Origin: Modestobacter sp.
Lineage (GTDB): Bacteria > Actinomycetota > Actinomycetes > Mycobacteriales > Geodermatophilaceae
Direction of reading: 5' to 3'
Length of the DNA stretch: 5,717 nt
Assembly (NCBI GenBank): GCA_025965635.1
Contig: JAOPWO010000433.1
Span: 1 to 5,717 of the forward strand
The notes beneath the pieces were generated by a model that ran no database searches, was not told where the DNA came from, and saw only the letters and a program-made list of their open reading frames with translations. The stretch's first letter is position 1. The number at the start of each line of letters is the position of its first letter. Positions 1 to 5,451 of this stretch are shown here, in pieces. Both the position numbers and the translations under genes were made by a program.

Positions 1-1734
1 GGCCTGCGCCAGCTGCCAGGCGTCGTCGGGATCGGTGGCGGTCAGCGTGTCAAGCGCTCCGGCCAGCGTCGCGACCCAGTGCGGGACGGGGTGCTCGCCC
101 GACAGCCCTGCCAGCACGTCCTCCAGCCGGTCGAGCAGCTCGGCGAGCCGCCCGGCGAGGTCGATGTCGCTGCTGTCGACGTCGTCCAGGGGCAGGGCCA
201 GGTCGAGCCACACCGGCTGGTCCTCCGAGGTGGTGACCCCGAGCAGGACGCGGTCGAGACCGGCCCGCCAGGTGTTCTGGGCGACGCCGTCCATGCCGTA
301 GGGCGCGCGGGTGGACGGGTCGAGGCCCCACCGCACGCCGGACCGGGCGACCCAGTCGCGGATCCGTTCCAGCTCCTCGTCGGTGAAGGCGAACATCCGG
401 CGGACGCCGGCGGTGGCCGCGAGGTCGAGCACCTGGCTGGCGGTCACCCGGCTCTGGGCCAGGTCGAGCAGTGCCGCGACGGTGTCGAGCAGCGGGTTGG
501 TCTGGCGCAGGCTGCGGTCGGCGAGCCGCACCCGCAGGGCGTTGCCCGGATGCGGCAGACCCGCCCCGAGCCCGAAGGACGCCGAGACCAGCGGGGCGAA
601 GGTCTCGACGTCGGGGCAGAGCACGAGGACGTCGCGGGGCTCGAGGGTCGGGTCGTCGGAGAACAACCGGAGGAGCACCTCGCGCAGCACCTCGACCTGC
701 CGGGCCGGACCGTGACAGGCGTGCACCTGCACCGTGTCGTCGACCGGCGCTGCACCACCGGGCGGCCGGTCCTCGCGCAGGTCGGTCTGCAACCGGCCCA
801 GCAGCGTCCGCGGCCGGTCGTCGTCGGGGTGGTGGGAGGAGGTGTGCGCCGGCAGGCGCAGCTGCAACTCGCGGACGTCGCGGGCCAGGCTGCGCAGCAG
901 CGGGTGCCGGGCCAGGGTGGCCGTCGGGTCCGCGCGCCGGCGGCCCGCGTCCCGGCCGGCCAGCTCGTGCCACAGCACGGGGCTGGGGTGCGGCAGCCAG
1001 AGGTGCACGTCGCGGTGCGCCGCCAGCGCGTCGAGCACCGCCAGCGACACCGCGGACAGCCGGGTCGGGCCGAAGACGCTGAGCCGGGCCGGCAGGTCGG
1101 ACAGCGCCGGGTCGGCGCGCAGGGCCGCGCAGGCTGCGTCCAGGTGCTCGGCCGGGCTGGGGCCCAGCCGCCCGCGCAACCGGCGCCAGAGCTCGGCCTG
1201 CCAGCGCAGGTCGGCCGGTAGCGCGGCGTCGCCGTCGGTGTCCGCGCCGGCGGCCCAGTCCCGGAGCATGTGCGGGCGGTGCCTGGCGTAGGAGCCGAAC
1301 AGGCCGGCCAGGTGAGCGGCACTGGCCCAGCGGCGGCCCCGCCGGTGGTCGTCGGGGCCGGAGCCGGCGCCGAGGTGCTGGGCGAGGACGGAGCACCACG
1401 GCTCGTCCAGGCACTCGTCGACCACCTCCAGCAGCGGCCACAGCGGCTGGGCCCACGGGTCGTCGCGGTGCTCGGTGCCCCGGGCCGCCGCGAGCACCTC
1501 GTCCACCAGCCGGCCCGCCGACGGGAAGCGGACGCCGGCACAGATGCCGTCGGAACCGGCGCCTGATCCGGTGCCGAGCCCCGTGGACAGCCGCTGGGCC
1601 AGCCACCGCTCGACGCCCTTCGCCGGCACGGCGACGACTTCTTCGGCGAAGGGATCGGCCAGCGGCGTGCGCAGGACGTCGGCCAGGCCGTCAGCGAGCC
1701 GGGCGGTCCGCTCCGCGCGGTGGAGGTGGAGCAC
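1..1734 (-). CDS. recC: RecC, exodeoxyribonuclease V subunit gamma (N-terminal part, cut by window edge)
   Basis: RecC is the subunit of the RecBCD helicase-nuclease that splits the duplex and recognises Chi-like sequences at double-strand breaks. The reading frame is open from a GTG at 1734 to the window edge, giving 578 residues, about half of the roughly 1,100 usual for the family. Blocks I recognise from E. coli RecC occur in the same order: KGVERWLAQRLS (residues 39-50, matching the STGMAQWLQ region) followed by a FPSAGRLVDEVL block (about 70-81); RLSVFGPTRLSAVSLAVLDAL (about 215-236); VQVHACHGPARQVEVL followed by DPTLEPRDVLVLCPD (about 333-370); and RQTNPLLDTVAALLDL with RDWVARSGVRWGLD (about 410-475). 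The start is well fixed: an in-frame TAG lies at 1744-1746 and only three codons (ACA, GGT, CCC) separate it from the GTG. The Shine-Dalgarno is weak (AGG). recB and recD would be expected beyond the left edge. The family call is firm. Confidence 0.95.
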   Translation of the reverse strand, partial: MLHLHRAERTARLADGLADVLRTPLADPFAEEVVAVPAKGVERWLAQRLSTGLGTGSGAGSDGICAGVRFPSAGRLVDEVLAAARGTEHRDDPWAQPLWPLLEVVDECLDEPWCSVLAQHLGAGSGPDDHRRGRRWASAAHLAGLFGSYARHRPHMLRDWAAGADTDGDAALPADLRWQAELWRRLRGRLGPSPAEHLDAACAALRADPALSDLPARLSVFGPTRLSAVSLAVLDALAAHRDVHLWLPHPSPVLWHELAGRDAGRRRADPTATLARHPLLRSLARDVRELQLRLPAHTSSHHPDDDRPRTLLGRLQTDLREDRPPGGAAPVDDTVQVHACHGPARQVEVLREVLLRLFSDDPTLEPRDVLVLCPDVETFAPLVSASFGLGAGLPHPGNALRVRLADRSLRQTNPLLDTVAALLDLAQSRVTASQVLDLAATAGVRRMFAFTDEELERIRDWVARSGVRWGLDPSTRAPYGMDGVAQNTWRAGLDRVLLGVTTSEDQPVWLDLALPLDDVDSSDIDLAGRLAELLDRLEDVLAGLSGEHPVPHWVATLAGALDTLTATDPDDAWQLAQA

Positions 1735-1798
1735 GGGACCTGTCTACCCGAGGGCACCGACGGTCCCGGACGGACACGTCCGCCGGCAGCGTGCGCCG

Positions 1799-2593
1799 CT
1801 ACTCCTGCGCCGCTCGGACCGGTACCCGGCCGAGCAGGGCGGCGTCCACGTCGACTCCCCGGGCGGCCAGCGCGGACTCGATCGCCTCGCAGACCGTGCG
1901 CACCACGGCCACCCGGGCCGACCGCTTGTCCTCCGCGGCGACGAGGTGCCACGGTGCCCCCGGGCGGTCGGTGCGGTCGAGCATCTCCTCGACCGCCGCC
2001 TCGTACTCCGGCCGCTTCTCCCGGTTCCGCCAGTCCTCGTCGGTGAGTTTCCACGCCTTGTACGGGTCGGCCTGCCGGGACTCGAACCGGCGCAGCTGCT
2101 CCTCCTCGGACAGGTGCATCCAGAACTTGACCAGGATCATCCCCTCCGCGGCCAGGGTGGTCTCGAGGTCGGTGATCTCGCGGTAGGCCCGCCCCCACGC
2201 CTCCTCGGTCGCGAACCCCTCGACCCGCTCGACCAGCACCCGGCCGTACCAGGTGCGGTCGAGCACCGCCATGCCACCCCACCCGGGGAGCACCGGCCAG
2301 AACCGCCAGAGGAAGTGGTGCCGCTTCTCGTCGGCGGTGGGCGCGGCGAACTGCGCCACCCGCACGTGCCGGGGATCGAGGTGGTCGACCAGGCGCGTGA
2401 TCGCGCCGCCCTTGCCGGAGGCGTCCCAGCCCTCGAACAGCACGCACAGCGGCGGACCGACCGTCCGGGGCCCGATCTGCCCGCCGAGCAGCAGGCGCAG
2501 GCCGACGAGCCGTTCCTGGGCGGCCGCGAGCTGCGCCTTCGCCTCCGACTTGGTCAACTGCAGCGTCAGGTCCACGGCGGCCAGTCGGCTCAT
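1799..2593 (-). CDS. ppk2: Polyphosphate kinase 2 (PPK2) family protein
   Basis: A 264-residue single-domain PPK2 of the P-loop kinase fold, which transfers phosphate between inorganic polyphosphate and nucleoside mono- or diphosphates in the cytoplasm. Visible motifs: Walker A GWDASGKGG (55-63), Walker B LDRTWYGR (111-118) and the lid region RRFESRQADPYKAWKLTDEDW (about 168-188), followed by the conserved APWHLVAAEDKRSAR stretch (213-227). Residues 1-45 form a charged, probably helical leader common in the family. Length is typical of one-domain enzymes. The Walker B context, ending VERVEGF, resembles class I (ADP/GDP-forming direction), whereas APTADEKRHHFLWRFWPVLP (83-102) recalls the AMP-phosphotransferase branch, so substrate is left open. 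The ATG at 2593 has GGGTGGG about 3 nt upstream. The gene starts 27 nt after the dioxygenase stop, so cotranscription is possible; recC follows after 64 nt. Confidence 0.93.
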   Translation of the reverse strand: MSRLAAVDLTLQLTKSEAKAQLAAAQERLVGLRLLLGGQIGPRTVGPPLCVLFEGWDASGKGGAITRLVDHLDPRHVRVAQFAAPTADEKRHHFLWRFWPVLPGWGGMAVLDRTWYGRVLVERVEGFATEEAWGRAYREITDLETTLAAEGMILVKFWMHLSEEEQLRRFESRQADPYKAWKLTDEDWRNREKRPEYEAAVEEMLDRTDRPGAPWHLVAAEDKRSARVAVVRTVCEAIESALAARGVDVDAALLGRVPVRAAQE

Positions 2594-2620
2594 GGACCCA
2601 CCCTGTCAGGGAGCCGGCGG

Positions 2621-3523
2621 TCAAGCCGCCTGGAACGACCGCTTGGCCAGGCCGAGGGCGTAGCCCTCGATCGTCGTCGTCACCGGGGCACCGGGGTCAC
2701 CAGCGGCACCGAGCGTGACGAACAGGGGGGTGAAGTGCTCGACGGTCGGGTGGGCGTAGGGCATGCCCGGCGCCGAGCTGCGGAAGCGGGCGAGCTCCTC
2801 CACGTCGCCGCGGGCCAACGCGTCGGCGGCCCAGGCGTCGAATTCGGCGGACCAGCCGGGCGTCGTCCGGCCCGCCCAGTCCGAGGCGCTGAGGAACGGG
2901 AGGCCGTGCGTCATGTAGCCCGAGCCGACGACCAGCACGCCCTCCTCGCGCAACGGCCGCAGGCGCTCGCCCAGCGCCAGCAGCCGGGTGCTGTCGTGGG
3001 TGGGCATGGACAGCTGCAGCACCGGGATGTCGGCGTCCGGGTACATGATCTTCAGTGGCACCCAGGCGCCGTGGTCCAGGCCGCGGCGGCGGTGCTCGTG
3101 CAGCGGCTCGGTGTCGGGCACCAGACCGGCGACCCGCCGGGCCAGCCAGCCGGCGTCGGGGGTGTCGTACCGCATCCGGGAGTACATCGGGTCGAAGCCA
3201 CCGAAGTCGTAGACCAGCTCGCTGGGCTGGGTGCTGCTGATGCTGAGCGGTGCGGACTCCCAGTGCGCCGACACGATGAGGACGGCCCGCGGCGCGGGCA
3301 GTGCGCGGGCCCAGTCGTGCAGCTCGGTCATCCAGTCGGTCATCTCGAACAGCATCGGCGCGCCGTGGCTGAGGTAGAGGCTGGGCAGCGGCCCGTCCGC
3401 CGGCGTCCAGGGCCGGTGCGCCCCGGCCGAGGCGACCCGACGCAGGTGCGCCGCGAACGGGTGCTGGGCCGGGATCTGGGCATCGGCGGCTGCGGTCGTG
3501 CGACCGGCGGCGGGCGTGGTCAT
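2621..3523 (-). CDS. LigB/DODA-type extradiol ring-cleavage dioxygenase (YgiD-like)
   Basis: A 300-residue member of the class III extradiol (LigB-superfamily) dioxygenases, similar to 4,5-DOPA extradiol dioxygenase and E. coli YgiD, which use a divalent metal to cleave catechol-type rings; the native substrate here is unknown. Histidines sit in the expected contexts: SHGAP (His53), SAHW (His87), LDHGAW (His151), GYMTHG (His206) and VEHFTPLF (His263). Spacings of His53, His87, His206 and His263 match, within one residue, the YgiD metal/active-site histidines I recall (22, 57, 177, 234). This implies about 31 extra N-terminal residues, including RRVASAGAHRPWTPADG, with no signal peptide or membrane segment. 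The ATG at 3523 has AGGGAG 5 nt upstream, and a promoter with an inverted repeat lies just beyond. ppk2 begins 27 nt downstream. Family assignment is strong, DOPA as substrate is not. Confidence 0.93.
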   Translation of the reverse strand: MTTPAAGRTTAAADAQIPAQHPFAAHLRRVASAGAHRPWTPADGPLPSLYLSHGAPMLFEMTDWMTELHDWARALPAPRAVLIVSAHWESAPLSISSTQPSELVYDFGGFDPMYSRMRYDTPDAGWLARRVAGLVPDTEPLHEHRRRGLDHGAWVPLKIMYPDADIPVLQLSMPTHDSTRLLALGERLRPLREEGVLVVGSGYMTHGLPFLSASDWAGRTTPGWSAEFDAWAADALARGDVEELARFRSSAPGMPYAHPTVEHFTPLFVTLGAAGDPGAPVTTTIEGYALGLAKRSFQAA

Positions 3524-3555
3524 CCGGACTCCCTGTGCTCGACGATTCGTGCTCC

Positions 3556-3584
3556 AGTGTCCCCCAGAACAGTTGAAAGGTCAA
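3556..3584 (-). promoter_or_regulatory. Candidate sigma-70-type promoter of the dioxygenase gene
   Basis: On the minus strand TTGACC (3584-3579) is followed after exactly 17 nt by GACACT (3561-3556), close to the TTGACA/TAnnnT pattern of actinobacterial housekeeping promoters. Predicted transcription start is near 3549, giving a leader of roughly 26 nt with an AGGGAG ribosome-binding site before the ATG at 3523. The region is noticeably AT-richer than its surroundings. It suggests the dioxygenase (and perhaps ppk2) is transcribed independently of the methyltransferase gene that ends at 3618. Confidence 0.55.
3573..3584. promoter_or_regulatory. Inverted repeat TTGA-N4-TCAA over the dioxygenase -35 box (candidate operator)
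   Basis: TTGAAAGGTCAA is a perfect TTGA/TCAA inverted repeat with a 4-nt centre. The six rightmost bases are, on the minus strand, the -35 hexamer TTGACC. A dimer bound here would block RNA polymerase. The size and AT-rich half-sites resemble MarR-type operators, but no MarR gene lies in the window, so the cognate regulator is unknown. The repeat does not extend beyond these 12 bp, which keeps confidence moderate. Confidence 0.4.
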
Positions 3585-3617
3585 TCACCGTCGGTGGACC
3601 GGCCCGCCACCCCGTCG

Positions 3618-4442
3618 TCAGCGCCGGTCGCCGACCGCGACCAGGTACTCCATCTCGTACCGCGCGGCTCCCGGCGTGCCGCGGTCCCACTCGTCGCAGA
3701 GGGCGTCCAGTGCCGCATCGAAGTCCGCCGCACGGCCGTCCTTCGCGGCGTTCGCCCGGGCCGCGATCGCGGGGCCGTAGCAGTCCCGGAAGTGTCGGCC
3801 GTAGCCATGGCGCTCCGGGAAGGCGGTGACCTCGAGGACGTCGCGGGGCGGCGTGCGGAAGGCCACCCGGTCGCCGAACAGCTCCCGCAGGTGGTCTTCG
3901 GAGCCCCACAGCGGCGGCGGCTGCGCGCCGGGCGGTGGCGGCGCGGCGAAGGGCTTCATCGCCCGGAACAACGCACCGAGCATGCCTTCGGGGGTCCAGC
4001 AGAGCAGCCCGATCCTGCCGCCGGGACGGCAGACCCGGACCAGCTCGTCCGCGGCCTCCTGGTGGTGCGGCGCGAACATGACCCCGATCGCGGAGAGGAC
4101 GACGTCGAAGGAGGCGTCGTCGAAGGGCAGGTGCTCCGCGTCGGCCTCGGTCCACTCGAGCTCCAGGCCCGCGGCCTCGGCACGGCGCCGGCCCTCCTCG
4201 AGCAGCTCCGGCGTCAGGTCGCTCGCCGTCACCCGCGCGCCCCGGGCCGCGGCGGGCAGCGAGGCGTTGCCGGTACCGGCCGCGACGTCCAGCACGCGTA
4301 CCCCGGCCTGGACGTCGCAGGCGTCGACCAGACGCTGCCCGACCGGCAGCAGGAAGGTCTCCACCATCCGCGGGTAGTCGCCGGACGCCCACATCGTGCG
4401 GTGGCGTGCCTTCAGCTCCGTGTCGCCCGCCGTCGTGGTCAT
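3618..4442 (-). CDS. Class I SAM-dependent methyltransferase (UbiE/Methyltransf_11-like)
   Basis: A 274-residue Rossmann-fold methyltransferase, soluble and of unknown substrate. From the chosen start, motif I is VRVLDVAAGTGNASL (48-62), the acidic residue closing strand 2 is in TASDLTPELL (72-81), motif II is EADAEHLPFDDASFDVV (99-115), and LVRVCRPGGRIGLLCWTPEG (134-153) is the typical post-motif block. The C-terminal part (FAAPPPPGAQPPPLWGSEDHLRELFG, about 165-190) matches a widespread group of uncharacterised actinobacterial methyltransferases. Two in-frame ATGs compete: 4448 (MRMTTT) and 4442 (MTTT). GGAGGAG ends 2 nt before the first and 8 nt before the second, so 4442 is preferred. The frame stays open to 4553, but those extra residues precede the ribosome-binding site and look non-coding. 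It is 94 nt from the dioxygenase downstream and 136 nt from the DUF4389 gene upstream. Confidence 0.9.
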   Translation of the reverse strand: MTTTAGDTELKARHRTMWASGDYPRMVETFLLPVGQRLVDACDVQAGVRVLDVAAGTGNASLPAAARGARVTASDLTPELLEEGRRRAEAAGLELEWTEADAEHLPFDDASFDVVLSAIGVMFAPHHQEAADELVRVCRPGGRIGLLCWTPEGMLGALFRAMKPFAAPPPPGAQPPPLWGSEDHLRELFGDRVAFRTPPRDVLEVTAFPERHGYGRHFRDCYGPAIAARANAAKDGRAADFDAALDALCDEWDRGTPGAARYEMEYLVAVGDRR

Positions 4443-4486
4443 GCGCATGTCTCCTCCGGGTTCGTCGGTGCACAGCGGGAGCGCTC

Positions 4487-4504
4487 GTGCCGGCCGGCCA
4501 GCAC
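4487..4504. repeat. GC-rich imperfect palindrome in the gap between the methyltransferase and DUF4389 genes
   Basis: GTGC-c-GGCCGGCC-a-GCAC is an 18-bp palindrome with one mismatched pair, placed in the 136-nt gap upstream of the methyltransferase start. No run of T follows on the minus strand, so it is not a standard intrinsic terminator for the DUF4389 transcript. It could be a protein-binding site or chance in GC-rich DNA. I found no convincing -35/-10 pair for the methyltransferase in this gap. Confidence 0.2.
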
Positions 4505-4578
4505 CGGAGCTGACGGGCCCACCCGGCGTCCGGGGCGTGGCGCGCCGGACCATCGGGTGCGTCCGCGTCGCCAGGTCG

Positions 4579-5343
4579 TCACGGGACGGTGACCGGCGTC
4601 GGCGTCGGCGTCGGCGTCGGGCTCGGCGTGGGGCTCGGCGCCCGGCCCGCGCGAACCCAGCCGGGGTCCGTGCCGCCCTGGTCGAGCCGGAACGGCGGGT
4701 AGGCGTCGGTCAGCAGGAACGCGTAGGCCGTCACCCGCCACACCCACCGGTCCAGCCCCAGGACGAAGTCGTACAGCGGCTGCGGATAGCGCCCGGTGAA
4801 CAGCAGCACGATGGCCGCGACGAGCACCAGCAGACTCACCAGGCCACCCGCGACACCCCAGCTGTCGTCCCAGCTGCTGTCGGTCCCGCCGCCGCTGCTC
4901 AGCCACAACCCGCCACCGACGAACACGGAGACGATCAGGTAGTGCGGGATGGCCAGCAACCACCACTTCACCAGCACCAGGCCCCGCGACAGCCGTTCGG
5001 GGTAGTCCACCGACAGGTGCGCCGGGTAGCCGGGGACGTCGGCCAGCGTGAAGGGCGGGTAGCGGTCGGTGCCCAGGGCTGCGTAGCCGTAGTAGTCGAC
5101 ACGCCACGACCAGCGCAGCACCCCGACGGTGAAGTCGAACAGCGGGCGGGGGTACCGGCCGGTGAACAGGATGGCGAAGAAGGCCCCGACGCTGACGACG
5201 AGGACGGCCAGCCACAGGAAGACCAGCACGACCGCGTGCGGGATCAGCAGCAGCCACTTGACCAGCCACAGCCAGCGGGACGTGCCGACCGGCCCGGGGG
5301 CGGCGTCGACGCGGACGGGGTAGGGCGTGCGGTTCTCGGTCAT
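4579..5343 (-). CDS. DUF4389 domain-containing membrane protein with internal duplication and Pro-Thr tail
   Basis: A 254-residue membrane protein of unknown function. Two copies of one module are visible. Copy 1 (about 24-100) runs LVKWLLLIPHAVV, then a hydrophobic stretch, then LFTGRYPRPLFDFTVGVLRW, then DRYPPFTL. Copy 2 (about 121-220) has LVKWWLLAIPHYLI, a Gly/Ser-rich insert at 149-163, LFTGRYPQPLYDFVLGLDRW, then DAYPPFRL. The paired FTGRYPxPL(F/Y)DF and YPPF motifs are characteristic of DUF4389 proteins as I know them. Likely membrane segments lie at 25-61 (perhaps two helices), 122-147 and 164-183. The tail from about 234 is almost pure Pro, Thr and Ser, ending VTVP. The ATG at 5343 is chosen over an upstream in-frame ATG at 5382 because GAGGT sits 7 nt before it. 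It is divergent from a TetR gene with a palindrome between them, so TetR repression is plausible. Confidence 0.88.
   Translation of the reverse strand: MTENRTPYPVRVDAAPGPVGTSRWLWLVKWLLLIPHAVVLVFLWLAVLVVSVGAFFAILFTGRYPRPLFDFTVGVLRWSWRVDYYGYAALGTDRYPPFTLADVPGYPAHLSVDYPERLSRGLVLVKWWLLAIPHYLIVSVFVGGGLWLSSGGGTDSSWDDSWGVAGGLVSLLVLVAAIVLLFTGRYPQPLYDFVLGLDRWVWRVTAYAFLLTDAYPPFRLDQGGTDPGWVRAGRAPSPTPSPTPTPTPTPVTVP
4595..4642. repeat. Hexanucleotide microsatellite encoding the Pro-Thr/Pro-Ser tail
   Basis: Four perfect tandem GGCGTC units (4595-4618) are followed by about four degenerate 6-bp units alternating GGGCTC and GGCGTG/GGCGCC. Read on the minus strand in the DUF4389 gene, each unit encodes one dipeptide, giving PSPTPSPTPTPTPTP near the C-terminus. 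Because the unit is two codons, gain or loss by slippage keeps frame and alters only tail length. Confidence 0.85.
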
Positions 5344-5387
5344 TGCGGTCACCTCGAGTGGGACACGACCCCCGCGACACACCGCCT

Positions 5388-5402
5388 CTGTACGATGTAC
5401 AG
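5388..5402. promoter_or_regulatory. Perfect inverted repeat CTGTAC-GAT-GTACAG, probable TetR operator
   Basis: Fifteen bases with perfect 6-bp arms and a 3-nt centre lie in the 108-nt divergent region between the DUF4389 gene (start 5343) and tetR (start 5452). Size, symmetry and position fit a TetR-family operator controlling both genes. On the plus strand it contains TACGAT (5391-5396), a match to the TAnnnT -10 pattern, which would put the site over the tetR core promoter, although no good -35 box lies 16-19 nt upstream. That it binds this TetR protein is inference. Confidence 0.6.
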
Positions 5403-5404
5403 GA

Positions 5405-5434
5405 ACGGTCCACCCGGCGTGACAGGTCCGTCAA
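5405..5434 (-). promoter_or_regulatory. Weak candidate promoter for the DUF4389 gene
   Basis: On the minus strand TTGACG (5434-5429) is a good -35 box. With an 18-nt spacer the -10 position reads GACCGT (5410-5405), a poor match. If used, transcription would begin near 5398, inside the CTGTAC/GTACAG repeat, which would suit repression by the divergent regulator. The -35 is convincing, the -10 is not. Confidence 0.25.
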
Positions 5435-5451
5435 GGGGGTACCCGGTAGGG

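Noticed and set aside
50..1606. A 518-codon minus-strand frame and a 380-codon plus-strand frame (79-1221) within recC.
   Set aside because: Both are out of frame with the RecC reading frame, which shows several family blocks in order; neither shows a domain.
1767..1782. Hairpin CGGAC-N6-GTCCG in the ppk2-recC gap, considered as a terminator.
   Set aside because: The stem is only 5 bp and no T-run follows on the minus strand; chance hairpins are frequent at this GC content.
2074..2091. tRNA T-arm-like sequence on the minus strand (GCCGGTTCGAGTCCCGGC), suggesting a tRNA or attachment site.
   Set aside because: No acceptor, D or anticodon arms surround it. It encodes residues of the conserved lid region of PPK2 (RRFESRQ), so the resemblance is coincidental.
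444..2624. A 726-codon minus-strand open frame overlapping recC and ppk2.
   Set aside because: It is a shadow frame typical of GC-rich DNA: Arg/Pro/Ala-rich with no recognisable domain, and it overlaps two genes with clear family motifs.
1475..3829. A 784-codon plus-strand open frame antisense to ppk2, the dioxygenase and part of the methyltransferase.
   Set aside because: Composition is low-complexity Arg/Gly/Pro/Val with no motif, and codon-position bias follows the opposite-strand genes.
4449..4553. A 35-residue N-terminal extension of the methyltransferase.
   Set aside because: It precedes the strong GGAGGAG ribosome-binding site and has no similarity to the usual start of such methyltransferases.
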